A stretch of 64,000 nucleotides of DNA. It comes from JAKQIM01 sp029557965. GTDB taxonomy: Bacteria > Chloroflexota > Anaerolineae > Anaerolineales > UBA4823. Below are positions 15,145 through 24,164 of the stretch, piece after piece. A program made the position numbers and the translations under genes. Position 1 is the stretch's first letter. Every line of letters begins with the position of its first letter. Under the pieces are notes generated by a model. The model was given only the letters and a program-made list of their open reading frames with translations, was not told the DNA's origin and made no database searches. The DNA is taken from contig DAOQUL010000015.1 of the NCBI GenBank assembly GCA_035341015.1, positions 1 through 64,000 on the forward strand, given 5' to 3'.

Positions 15145-17772
15145 TCATTCTCCGGTCGAGAACACAAACACCTTTTCTGCCGTCACATCCATCTCGCCTG
15201 ATTTGGCCAGCACCAATCCGTTACCGGCATCGTACCAGCCGCTGTCGGCGGCATCGAATTCTGTTTGGGTGGCGCAGGCGGGCAAGTCGACGCCGTTTAG
15301 GCTGACACTGACCACCTGGCCCGCCGGCAGGATGAGCTGTACTACGTTGGCGCGGCTGGAAATGTCCCCGGCATAATTTCCACTGGCGGCGGCAATGGTG
15401 ACCGTGACCTGGCCGCGCTGCCACTGCTGTGAGAGCAGGGTGCTGCGCACGGCGCCGACCTGGTAGGCTGTGGTGGCACCATCATCTTCGTAGAGCGTGA
15501 AGGACGATGGCTGAGGATCCGGAAATACGCGTAAGATCAGCTCGTCGTGCTGGCTGCCATCCAGGCGCATGCCCAGCACATTCATGGTTTGGTCATCCAC
15601 GTACATCAGCGGTAGAATGGCCCCCGCGCGGGCAAAGAGCGGCAGGCGGAACAGGCCGTCTTGCACGGCTGGCGCCTCGCTCAACCATTGGCTGCCTTCC
15701 AGGCGTTGGTTGGTGTAATAGTCATACCAGCCTCCGGCGGGCAGGTATACCTGGCGGGTGGTGGCGTCCATCTCGCTCATCGTGGCGACCAGCAAGTCGC
15801 GACCGAGCAGTTTTTCATCTGCAATCTGCCGCACGGTGGGGTCGTCTTGATAGTAGAAAAGCAGGGGCGGCATGACCGGTTCGGCGTACAGGTAAGCGCG
15901 GTGGGCCAGTGAATACAGGTAAGGCGTTAACGCGTAACGCAGGCGAATATTGGCCAGGTTGCTTTCCACATCTCCCACCCGGTCTGGGGCAGTCTCTTTG
16001 CAGTTGCACAGGTTCTCGGTGTGTGGGCGGATGGGAACATCCAAAAGTGCCCCGTTGGCGAACCAGGTGGTATAGATCTGGTCGATATTTTCTCCGGCTG
16101 TGGCGCGGTGGAAACCGCCGATATCTGCGCTGTAATAATCCATCCCCGAGAGAGCCATGTGCATTTGCACATTCAGATGGGCCGCCAGGCTGGGCAGGTT
16201 TGAGCCGATATCTCCTGACCACATCACGGTGCCGAAGCGTTGGATGCCTGAAGTGCCTGAGCGCGAGAGCATGAAGGGGCGTTGGGTTTCCTGGTTGCTT
16301 TGGTAGCCCCTGGCGATGCTCTCGCTCCAGTAGAAGTTGTATAGGTTGTGAACCGCCTCTTGGGTGTGTGGGCTGGCGGCATACCAGCCGGTATCCTGGT
16401 ACATTTCGGGCTCGCCCAGGTCGGTCCAATGGCCCGTGATGCCCATATCGACCAGGGGCTGGCGCCGGAGGTCGTGCCAGTAAGCGCCGGCCTCTGGGTT
16501 GCTCCAATCGAGCATGCCGCCAAACCCCCACCATGCAAAGAGAGTCACCGGGGGGCAGCCTTCACAGCGCTGCACCAGGTAGCCCTCTGTTTCCAGGCTG
16601 GCATAATCGGGGGTGCGTTTGCCGATGTACGACTCTTCGATCAAGATCAGGCCCAACCCTTGCTGATCTCGCAGGTCTGCGATCTTCCCGGCTGGGTCTG
16701 GAAAGGTGGCTGTATCCCAACTGACATAGCCCATATGAGTGGTCTCATCCTCGGCAATGCCGCCGAACCACTGCAAATCCATCACAAATCCATCCAGGGG
16801 AAAGTGGTTCTGGCGCAGCGTGCGCAGTTTATCTTCCAGTTCCCCCCAATTGTCGTAACCGTATTCAGAGACCCACAGGCCAAAAGCCTTCTTGGGCGGC
16901 ACCAGGCTATGCCCCACCAGTTCCATATAGTCCTGGTACAGGTCGGGCAGGTCGGGGCCGCTCAAGACGTACCAGCGCATGGCCTCGCCGCCCAGGCGCA
17001 CCTTCCAGGGGCTGGCAGTCAGGTCCCAACGCTGGGCATAGGCCGAGTCGAGAAAGACGGCATAGTTGGCAGTGTCCTCGCCCAAGGCATACAGGATAGG
17101 AAACTGTGCGTTGCCGGTGCCGCCGCCCAAGAAGCCGGTCATGGCATTGCCATATTCGTTGCCCGGCTCGCGGCGTTCGCCCATCCAGTCCACTTCTTCT
17201 GCGCCCGGGTCGCGGAAGTCGGCCCCCAGGCCGTAAGCATTTTGCACGCCAGTGGCTGTCAGGGTGAGCTGCATGGTTTCTTTCGTCAGGTCAAGCGGGC
17301 AGAAAGTGGTCAACAGAAGTTCTGGCTGGCGGGTTGTGTCGCTAATGCTGACGCACAGGCTGCTGGCGTCTACTGCCACTTTTAGGGCCGAGGTTTCCAT
17401 TACGCCGGCTTCATCGGTTACCAGAGAGCTTGGCCCGATGTAATCGGTCTTGAACACCATCGGCGAGGTGTACAGCAGGCGGGCAGGTTCTGGCGCGGGG
17501 GCCCTGGCAGAAGCCTCAAAGTGCACCAGGTCGTCATCTAAAAATTCGACGATCAGGTAAGCTTCACCGGCCTGGTACTGATAGCGCGGCAGATCCGATA
17601 AGGGAAGTTGGCTTTGGGGGGTGGTTGGCTGGTTGGTTGGGGCGGTGGCTGTGGGGGAGGCTTGGCTGTTTCGCTCTTGGCGCAGGGTGACCAATCCGAT
17701 CACCAGGATCACGATGGACAGCGCGACCATCACCAAGGGCACCAGGTACTGCCGGAGGGTATGTTTGTTCAT
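15145..17772 (-). CDS. Membrane-anchored glycoside hydrolase family 31 (alpha-glucosidase type)
   Basis: 875 residues. One N-terminal membrane helix (about 10-28, LVPLVMVALSIVILVIGLV), then a Ser/Thr/Pro-rich linker, so the enzyme faces outward. A GH31 N-terminal beta-sandwich (about 60-260) precedes the (beta/alpha)8 barrel. The nucleophile is Asp about 451 in HWTDLGEPEM, the family's D-x-x-E-P signature; the acid/base is Asp about 521 in MWSGDIGS. FPLDGFVMDLQWF is the usual substrate-pocket strand. The C-terminus has the typical DUF5110-like beta domains. It should cleave alpha-glucosides or alpha-xylosides from oligosaccharides. The start has only a weak SD (GAGAAG). Confidence 0.9.
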   Translation of the reverse strand: MNKHTLRQYLVPLVMVALSIVILVIGLVTLRQERNSQASPTATAPTNQPTTPQSQLPLSDLPRYQYQAGEAYLIVEFLDDDLVHFEASARAPAPEPARLLYTSPMVFKTDYIGPSSLVTDEAGVMETSALKVAVDASSLCVSISDTTRQPELLLTTFCPLDLTKETMQLTLTATGVQNAYGLGADFRDPGAEEVDWMGERREPGNEYGNAMTGFLGGGTGNAQFPILYALGEDTANYAVFLDSAYAQRWDLTASPWKVRLGGEAMRWYVLSGPDLPDLYQDYMELVGHSLVPPKKAFGLWVSEYGYDNWGELEDKLRTLRQNHFPLDGFVMDLQWFGGIAEDETTHMGYVSWDTATFPDPAGKIADLRDQQGLGLILIEESYIGKRTPDYASLETEGYLVQRCEGCPPVTLFAWWGFGGMLDWSNPEAGAYWHDLRRQPLVDMGITGHWTDLGEPEMYQDTGWYAASPHTQEAVHNLYNFYWSESIARGYQSNQETQRPFMLSRSGTSGIQRFGTVMWSGDIGSNLPSLAAHLNVQMHMALSGMDYYSADIGGFHRATAGENIDQIYTTWFANGALLDVPIRPHTENLCNCKETAPDRVGDVESNLANIRLRYALTPYLYSLAHRAYLYAEPVMPPLLFYYQDDPTVRQIADEKLLGRDLLVATMSEMDATTRQVYLPAGGWYDYYTNQRLEGSQWLSEAPAVQDGLFRLPLFARAGAILPLMYVDDQTMNVLGMRLDGSQHDELILRVFPDPQPSSFTLYEDDGATTAYQVGAVRSTLLSQQWQRGQVTVTIAAASGNYAGDISSRANVVQLILPAGQVVSVSLNGVDLPACATQTEFDAADSGWYDAGNGLVLAKSGEMDVTAEKVFVFSTGE

Positions 17773-17850
17773 GGGCTTCTCTTTCGGGAAGCTGTCGGCG
17801 GCTTCTTAGCTTAAGGATAGCACAGATTGTGCAATCGATGAAGATGATGC

Positions 17851-20800
17851 TTAGCGTTGTTTTGGGTTGTTTCGATCGAAGCTTGTATATTCTCCCGTTA
17901 GGCTGTCTGCCCGATCTGGCAGCTTAGCGCTGTTGTTCGTTATCTCGGTATGTGCAGCCTGCCCGGTTTTGTTAATGATGGGCAGGTAAGTGGTATACCA
18001 GATTTGTTCTTCGGATACTGTGATCACGGCCTGGACCGTATCGGATGTGTATGCATTGGATGCCATCAGCGTGACCGTGTAAGTGCCGGCGAGCGCATAG
18101 GCATAATATGGATCTGCTTGCGTCGATGTTCCTGCCCCATCTCCAAAATCCCAGGCATAGGTGTCGGCATTCAGGCTGGAATTGATGAAATGGATTTGTT
18201 CGCCTCTCAGTACCTGGGTGGCGCTGGGCGTAAAGCCTGCCACCGCCGCGGCATAGATCACAACTGTTCGAGTGTGCATATCAGTGCTGTAAGCGTTTGC
18301 TGCTTCTAGGGTCACAGTGTAAGTGCCAGCATGCGTGTAAATGTAGATCGGGTTTGTTTCGGTGCTGGTGCCGATTCCGTCCCCGAAATCCCAACCGTAA
18401 GAATCGGCATGCTGGCTGGTATTGGCAAAGGAGAGCGGGGTACCCGCTTCGGCCAGCGTGGCGCTGGGTGTGAAGCCTGCCACCGCGGGTTCGTATACTG
18501 TGATGGTTTGGGTGTACACATCACTGCTGTGGGCGTTTGCCGCTTCTAGGGTCACGATGAAACTACCTGGGCTGGCGTATGTATAAGTAGGGTCAACATC
18601 TGTGCTGGTGCCGGTGCCATCGCCAAAATCCCAGGCATACGTATCGGCATTCTGGCTGGTGTTGGTAAAGGTGACCGGATTGTTGACCTCTACGATGGTG
18701 GCGCTGGGCGTGAATCCAGCCACCGCCGGTGCATAGATCACGATCGTTTGGGTGTACGTATCGCTAGAGACGGCGTTCGCGGATAACAAGCTCGCCACGT
18801 AACTGCCTGGATTGGTATAGGCATAGGTTGGGTTGGTTTCTGTACTGGTGCCGGCCCCGTCGCCAAAATCCCAGGTATATGTGTCGGCATTCTGGCTGGT
18901 GTTGGTGAAAGAAATCATATCGCCTGCCGCGGCCAGGGTGGTACTGGGCATGAAGCCGGCAATGGCTGCCTGATACACTGTGATCGTGTGGGTGAACACC
19001 TCACTGCTGCACCCGTTGGTGGCGCTAAGGGAGACAATCATAGCACCGTTTTGCGCATAGGCATGGGTTGGGGCAGCGAGCGTACTGGTTACGCCATCAC
19101 CAAAATCCCACACGAGGCTGTCGGCGTAGGTGCTGGTGCTGGTGAAGAATACTGTCTCGCCCACCAGCACATTCTCGGCGCTTTGCTCAAAGCCCGCCCC
19201 GGGCAGCGGCGTGATTGGGATGGGGAGGGTGAAGGATGACAATCCGCAGCAGTTTGTGGCGCTCAGTTCTACGCTGTATGTCTGAGGCGTGGTCACTGTG
19301 TACGTATGCACGGTGTCGGTCAGGGTGCTGGTGATGCCATCTCCAAAGTCCCACAAGAACGCCGTGGCGTCGGTGCTGGTATTGGTAAAGGTCAGCGGGC
19401 TGCTTGAGCAGGCCAGCACCGGCGCGACAGTGAATCCGGCTATTGGGATAGGCGGCACCCCCATCCAGGATGCCGCTACGGCCATCACCGTCTTGGCCCC
19501 GTCGGGGAGCAGGTTTTCAAAGGGCCAGGCCAGAAACAGTAGTTTGCTGGTTCCCGAATCATAGGTTAACGAGTTGGGCGTTGGCCCGGGTATGGATTCA
19601 AAGGCGGTTGTAGCGGGAGATAGGGGTAGCACCAGGTCTGCATTGGGTGTTGCGCTTGTGAACGGGAGTAACCCGATACCATTGCCAACTGGGTTGCCTG
19701 CAACGCCCTGGATGCTGTTTGTAAAGCCAGTATTGTCGGTGAAATCTTTGATACGCAAATAGGATGCGCTGAAAGCAGTCGGTCCCACATCGTACAGGTA
19801 ATCCTGGCTCGAGAGAAACAGGTTGCCCCCGCCGTCCAGGTAATCTGCCAGTGCCATCTCTTGGCGCGGGGTGATGGTGGCGTAGTAAGGCACCCCGGTG
19901 AACCAGATCACCATCTCGTGCGCGGCCAGGGTACCGGGGTCGGGAGATCCTGACAGCGTTGTATCCCATAGATCATAATAGAGCTTGTTGTTTTGCAGTG
20001 CTATCAAGTAGGTGTTTTCGACGTTTGGCATGCCGCGGTCATCGTCTACCAGCAAGATGCATTCGGGTGTGTGCGTCATCACGATTGCCACGTATGTAAA
20101 TCCTGGGATGGCTGCCGTGAGCTGGGTTGGAGAGCCCACACCGCGCGGCGTGCCGGCCGGCACGCTTACGCGCATCCCAATCCGCCAGGACTGTCCGGTG
20201 GGGATGAAAGCAGATGGAGCCACAATTTCAACCCCTGTGCTCAGATCGAAGTAACCGACAGGCCACGCGCTGTTGCCCGCCAGGGTTACAATGCTGCTGC
20301 TGCCGCGGTTTGTCACCATCACGGTGTAAGTCTCATCCGTCCCTGCCAGGGCCCATCCCTGCGGTTCGGTGATGGTGATGCTCAAGGGTGGGCTTGAGCC
20401 AGCCAGGCAGTTAACGCGTAAGTCCACAATAATGAATTGAGATTGGGATAATATTACTTGCATGGCAATGCACGAATCGCTTGGGCAGGGATTGGCCATG
20501 TAAGAGCCGCTGTCGGGGTTGCTGGTGACGGCGAATACCTGGCCGGTTACCAAGTTGGCTCCAAATGGATCACCGTTGTCGCCGTAGTTGTTGGCGTATT
20601 CCAGATCTTGCAGGCCGTCGGCCTGTTCCAGGGCTACCAGCGGGTGAAAGATGGCACACCCGGCGCAACTGAAAGGACTGGTAAGGGTGCCGGTGCATTC
20701 ATACGTGTTCATCTCCCAATTGTTCCACTTCTCCTCGTCGATATGCCAGACCAACAGGCCTGAACCGGGTAGGTAGGCGTCGTAACTGCCGCTGACAGTC

Positions 20801-21912
20801 TTATCGCGATACTCGACCAGGAAGTATTCCTCGGCTCCCAGTGATGGCGATTCCAGGCGCACCACCTGGCCCGAACCGGGCCCGCCCAGGTTTTCTACCG
20901 GTTGGAAGGGATAACCGGATGGCGCATAATAGTTGTTGTAGATCGTTGTGGGGGTCTCAAAACCCATCACCGAGCGTGACCAGGCATCGGGCCAGGCCGG
21001 GCTCTCGCCCATCCACAAAGGGCCCGCCCAGGCGCCGTCGCCCATCAAGCTCCAAAACCCCACCCCATTTGATGAGTAATCATAATCATACAAGTCGGGC
21101 AGCCCAAACAGCATGTGGCCAAGCTCATGGCAGTACATGCCGATCGTCTGGTCGCCGGGCGTGTTCACATATTCGGTGTCAAACGAAAAACCATTCACCC
21201 ACACGTTGTCCACCAGGATAGGGCCGGGCCCCTTGTCGCCGGTCATATTCCAGGCGCTGGACCAGATATCGTTGGGGCTGCCGGTCCACTCGCCCCCTGG
21301 CCCGGGGTGCACAAACGTGATGCCGTCCACAAAGCCGTCCCCGTCATTGTCGTACTGCGAGAAATCTACCCCGGCCTGGTCGAGCTTGGGGACGATATCT
21401 GCCACGATCCCTTGCAAGTTATTTGGGTAGTTGCCAAACCCATTATCTGACTGGACGTAGTAGGTATACGGGTTGGATGCCTGGATCCAACCCAACACGC
21501 TGGGTTTGTCTTGTGCGATGGGGAGGATCGTAAAATTGCCGTATGAAATCTCGTCGTAATAATCGGCTACCGAAGGGGTTGCGCCAAAGACCAATTGGTC
21601 AAAGGAAGATGCGCTTACTTGCCCGGCATAATCAGAGAAGTCGACCAGCACCACCAGCAGGTTAAAGTTCCCGCTGGGTGGACTAGAAAGCGTAGCTGCC
21701 CGGTCAATGCCTTTTGCCAGGTTGGCTTGCGTATCGGGCAGCGATATGCTCTCTGTCTTCGCCCGCTCTAGTAAATTAGGGTGGGGGGGTGCCGTATATA
21801 AGCTATCCGGCACAGACGGCGATTGGGCAAGGCCGCTTGCAGGCAAATAAGCTGGGTTGAACGGGTTGAGCACCAGGCAGGCACATAGCACCAAAGCGAT
21901 TCTTGAGTACAT
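17851..21912 (-). CDS. Secreted M6 (immune inhibitor A-like) metalloprotease with six PKD domains
   Basis: 1353 residues from ATG 21912, chosen because GGAGG lies 6 bases upstream; another ATG at 21924 has no SD. The signal peptide is MYSRIALVLCACLVLN. The protease domain, about 70-520, has the zinc motif HELGHMLFGLPD (His 262 and 266) and the M6 features WNMTG and FWSLMGDG. Middle regions follow with an Ig-like segment and a VDDDRG-type domain. Six PKD domains (WDFGDG) cover about 825-1310. The end contains YLPIINK, like the short hydrophobic-basic motif I recall near the C-termini of many Chloroflexota exported proteins, but here with about 40 more residues. It probably degrades extracellular protein. 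Confidence 0.92.
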   Translation of the reverse strand: MYSRIALVLCACLVLNPFNPAYLPASGLAQSPSVPDSLYTAPPHPNLLERAKTESISLPDTQANLAKGIDRAATLSSPPSGNFNLLVVLVDFSDYAGQVSASSFDQLVFGATPSVADYYDEISYGNFTILPIAQDKPSVLGWIQASNPYTYYVQSDNGFGNYPNNLQGIVADIVPKLDQAGVDFSQYDNDGDGFVDGITFVHPGPGGEWTGSPNDIWSSAWNMTGDKGPGPILVDNVWVNGFSFDTEYVNTPGDQTIGMYCHELGHMLFGLPDLYDYDYSSNGVGFWSLMGDGAWAGPLWMGESPAWPDAWSRSVMGFETPTTIYNNYYAPSGYPFQPVENLGGPGSGQVVRLESPSLGAEEYFLVEYRDKTVSGSYDAYLPGSGLLVWHIDEEKWNNWEMNTYECTGTLTSPFSCAGCAIFHPLVALEQADGLQDLEYANNYGDNGDPFGANLVTGQVFAVTSNPDSGSYMANPCPSDSCIAMQVILSQSQFIIVDLRVNCLAGSSPPLSITITEPQGWALAGTDETYTVMVTNRGSSSIVTLAGNSAWPVGYFDLSTGVEIVAPSAFIPTGQSWRIGMRVSVPAGTPRGVGSPTQLTAAIPGFTYVAIVMTHTPECILLVDDDRGMPNVENTYLIALQNNKLYYDLWDTTLSGSPDPGTLAAHEMVIWFTGVPYYATITPRQEMALADYLDGGGNLFLSSQDYLYDVGPTAFSASYLRIKDFTDNTGFTNSIQGVAGNPVGNGIGLLPFTSATPNADLVLPLSPATTAFESIPGPTPNSLTYDSGTSKLLFLAWPFENLLPDGAKTVMAVAASWMGVPPIPIAGFTVAPVLACSSSPLTFTNTSTDATAFLWDFGDGITSTLTDTVHTYTVTTPQTYSVELSATNCCGLSSFTLPIPITPLPGAGFEQSAENVLVGETVFFTSTSTYADSLVWDFGDGVTSTLAAPTHAYAQNGAMIVSLSATNGCSSEVFTHTITVYQAAIAGFMPSTTLAAAGDMISFTNTSQNADTYTWDFGDGAGTSTETNPTYAYTNPGSYVASLLSANAVSSDTYTQTIVIYAPAVAGFTPSATIVEVNNPVTFTNTSQNADTYAWDFGDGTGTSTDVDPTYTYASPGSFIVTLEAANAHSSDVYTQTITVYEPAVAGFTPSATLAEAGTPLSFANTSQHADSYGWDFGDGIGTSTETNPIYIYTHAGTYTVTLEAANAYSTDMHTRTVVIYAAAVAGFTPSATQVLRGEQIHFINSSLNADTYAWDFGDGAGTSTQADPYYAYALAGTYTVTLMASNAYTSDTVQAVITVSEEQIWYTTYLPIINKTGQAAHTEITNNSAKLPDRADSLTGEYTSFDRNNPKQR
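17985..19445 (-). repeat. Six tandem PKD domain repeats
   Basis: Coding repeats of about 240 bases. The last four are highly similar (AVAGFTPSAT...FTNTSQNADTYAWDFGDG.GTST) and look recently duplicated; the first two are more divergent and contain cysteines. Confidence 0.85.
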
Positions 21913-22039
21913 ACACGCCTCCATTCTTGGATATTAATGGCACTTTGTCCTGCCGAATGCTTTCGCCCCCACCGGCACGCATTTTGATCAATGTGTATTT
22001 ATAGGGTATGAGAAAACGCGATCTCGATATAGTGTCATT

Positions 22040-22061
22040 TGTCATATACTGGAATATGACA
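22040..22061. promoter_or_regulatory. Inverted repeat, candidate operator between protease and phosphoesterase genes
   Basis: TGTCATAT (22040-22047), 6-base spacer, ATATGACA (22054-22061): perfect 8-bp arms. A further TGTCATT lies just to the left. It lies between the divergent genes at 21912 and 22172. Confidence 0.45.
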
Positions 22062-22126
22062 TTTGTTGGGCGGGTTTTGCCGGTGCTGCCAACAACATTT
22101 CTGTACGCCCAATATTGGTCTAATGG

Positions 22127-22155
22127 TTGACAACCGAAGCTGAAGGCGGTATAAG
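22127..22155 (+). promoter_or_regulatory. Sigma-70-type promoter TTGACA-N17-TATAAG
   Basis: -35 TTGACA at 22127-22132, 17-base spacer, -10 TATAAG at 22150-22155. Transcription should start near 22162, about 10 bases before the ATG at 22172. Confidence 0.75.
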
Positions 22156-22171
22156 CAGGGCTGGACCAGCG

Positions 22172-22825
22172 ATGAAAATATTGGCCGTTAGCGACGTGGT
22201 GGTAGACCGCATCTACAGCCCTCAGATCCGCACCCTGTATAGGGATGTGGACCTGGTGGTGGGATGCGGAGATTTGCCTTACTATTACCTGGAATACATT
22301 GTCAGTGCGTTGAATGTGCCCGTGTATTATGTGCGCGGCAACCATTCACATGTGGTTGAGTACAACGAGAGTGGCCCCTGTACAGACCCGCCCGGTGCTG
22401 TCGATTTGCACTGCCAGGCCGTTAACCATGGCGGGCTGCTGCTGGCGGGGGTAGAGGGCAGCCTGCGTTACCGAGAAGGGCCATTCCAATATTCGCAGAA
22501 TGAGATGTGGTGGAATGTCTTCCGGCTGCTGCCATCGCTGCTGCACAACCGCCTGTTGTACGGTCGTTACCTGGATGTGTTCGTCACCCATGCGCCCCCC
22601 TGGAGTATTCACGATCAAGAAGATTTACCCCACCAGGGGATCAAGGCCTTCTTGTGGTTTCTAAGGGTATTCCGCCCGGCTTATCATCTGCATGGCCACA
22701 TTCACATTTACCACCCCGGCACCATAACCCATACCTGGTACCATCGCAGCCAGGTGATCAACGTTTTTTCTCAGCGAGAGCTGGATATCCGGCTGCCTGG
22801 GCAGCCGCGGACTGATGGATCATGA
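22172..22825 (+). CDS. Calcineurin-like metallophosphoesterase
   Basis: About 217 residues from ATG 22172 (MKILAVSDVVVDRIYS). An in-frame TTG at 22127 is rejected because it is the -35 box. Motifs: D in AVSDVVVD, GCGDLPYYYLE (GD), VRGNHSH (GNH), FVTHAPP (H) and HGHIHIY (GHxH). The first motif is AVSDVVVD instead of the usual DxH, so one metal ligand may be altered. The substrate is unknown. It overlaps the next gene by ATGA (22822-22825), so the two are translationally coupled. Confidence 0.82.
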   Translation: MKILAVSDVVVDRIYSPQIRTLYRDVDLVVGCGDLPYYYLEYIVSALNVPVYYVRGNHSHVVEYNESGPCTDPPGAVDLHCQAVNHGGLLLAGVEGSLRYREGPFQYSQNEMWWNVFRLLPSLLHNRLLYGRYLDVFVTHAPPWSIHDQEDLPHQGIKAFLWFLRVFRPAYHLHGHIHIYHPGTITHTWYHRSQVINVFSQRELDIRLPGQPRTDGS

Positions 22826-24132
22826 TTACCGATAAAATTGCCAGTGAAGATTTTGATTATGCCCTGCTGAAGGCTTTTTGGCGGCGGGTCATCTCTTGGA
22901 TGACCGGCCAGAGCAATGAGCTGCTGCCGTTTCATGAGGTGCGCCAGCGGCTGCCGATGCGCGGGCAGCATTATGTTGGATTGAAACAGGTCGAGATTGA
23001 TAAGATCATTGGCAGCACGGGGCGCTACCAGGATTTTGACCGGGCTTTCTTGCCCCTTCAATCGCGCACCAAGGATCGTTGGGTCAGTATTGATAAGGCC
23101 CATTACGAAAAAGTGCGCCTGCCTCCGGTTGACCTGTACCAAATTGGGGATGTGTATTTTGTCAGAGATGGCAACCACCGGGTTTCGGTGGCACGCGAGC
23201 GCGGCCAGATGTACGTGGACGCTTATGTGATCGAGATTGACATCCCGGTTCCGCTGACGGCCGACCTGAAAGTGGATGATCTCCAACTCAAGCAGGAGTA
23301 TGCGGCTTTCTTAGAGCAAACCGGTTTGCATGACCAACGCCCACAAGCCAGCTTTGAGACCAAAACCCCTGGTCAATATACTTTGTTGTTAGAGCACATT
23401 GATTTTCACCGTTGGGAGCTGAACAAGCAGCGCGGGTCTGATGTTTCGTTGGATGAGGCATCTGTTTCTTGGTACGACCATGTTTACCTGCCTCTGATTG
23501 AGGCAGTGCGGGCCCAGAAGGTGCTGCGCTCTTTCCCCTCTGCCAGCGAAGTGGACCTCTACTTGTGGGTAGTTAAATACCAGTGGTATTTGCGCGAGGC
23601 CTATGCCGATGATGCCCCCGGAGAAGACGTCTCGCCCCAAGAAGCCAAGAAAGAGGCCGCCCGCCAGTTGGCCGAAGAATCGCCGCAGCCGGTGGTGCGC
23701 AAATTGGCCAATGTACTAAAACGGGCTGACTGGGTGGAAGCCCTGGCGCTCAAGCTGGAGCAAACCGCTTTTCTAGAGCAAACAGGCCTGTTGGCGCTGC
23801 GTCCCGATGCCCGGGTGGCAACAACTGTGCCGGGGCAGTACACCAAGCTGATCGAGCATATCGCCGTTCACCGCTGGTACTTGGGTGAGCAGCGTCAATC
23901 TGAGGCGCCCTACAGCGATGCCGTGGCTTCGTGGTATGACCAGGTTTACATGCCCCTGGTCAACCTGTTGCGCGAGCAGGGTACATTGCAGAAATTTCCC
24001 GAACGTACAGAGACGGACCTGTACCTGTGGGTGATCGAACACCAGGCCTGGCTGAAAGCAGTCTATGGAGAAGATGTCAGCCTGGAAGATGCCGCCCTGA
24101 AACTGACACGTCAAGAAGACCCTGGTGCGTGA
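22822..24132 (+). CDS. ParB-like domain protein with two copies of an unassigned C-terminal domain
   Basis: 436 residues; starts at ATGA overlapping the phosphoesterase stop. Residues 50-145 look like a ParB/Srx-type domain (IDKIIGST, LYQIGDVYFVRDGNHRVSVARERG), with the DGNHR motif of that fold. The C-terminal part contains the same domain twice, about 155-265 and 315-425: FLEQTGL..RP.A......PGQYT.L.EHI..HRW.L..QR........A..SWYD.VY.PL......Q..L..FP...E.DLYLWV...Q. A short linker separates the copies. No HTH is seen. It resembles, from memory, DUF4032-type proteins; I am not sure. A paralogue lies opposite (24165-25913). Function is unknown; a nucleotide- or DNA-linked stress role is a guess. 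Confidence 0.75.
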   Translation: MITDKIASEDFDYALLKAFWRRVISWMTGQSNELLPFHEVRQRLPMRGQHYVGLKQVEIDKIIGSTGRYQDFDRAFLPLQSRTKDRWVSIDKAHYEKVRLPPVDLYQIGDVYFVRDGNHRVSVARERGQMYVDAYVIEIDIPVPLTADLKVDDLQLKQEYAAFLEQTGLHDQRPQASFETKTPGQYTLLLEHIDFHRWELNKQRGSDVSLDEASVSWYDHVYLPLIEAVRAQKVLRSFPSASEVDLYLWVVKYQWYLREAYADDAPGEDVSPQEAKKEAARQLAEESPQPVVRKLANVLKRADWVEALALKLEQTAFLEQTGLLALRPDARVATTVPGQYTKLIEHIAVHRWYLGEQRQSEAPYSDAVASWYDQVYMPLVNLLREQGTLQKFPERTETDLYLWVIEHQAWLKAVYGEDVSLEDAALKLTRQEDPGA

Positions 24133-24164
24133 GCCTTAGAAGCAGTCTCTACTTTTTCGATAAC

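Noticed and set aside
16348..17385. 345-codon plus-strand frame antisense to the GH31 gene
   Set aside because: Complement of conserved GH31 coding sequence; no start signals.
17820..17832. Short GCACA-GATT-GTGC hairpin between GH31 and the protease gene
   Set aside because: Arms of only 4-5 bp and no T tract; too weak to call a terminator.
22127..22171. Extended TTG start for the metallophosphoesterase
   Set aside because: The TTG is the -35 hexamer of a near-consensus promoter and the extra residues have no fold match.
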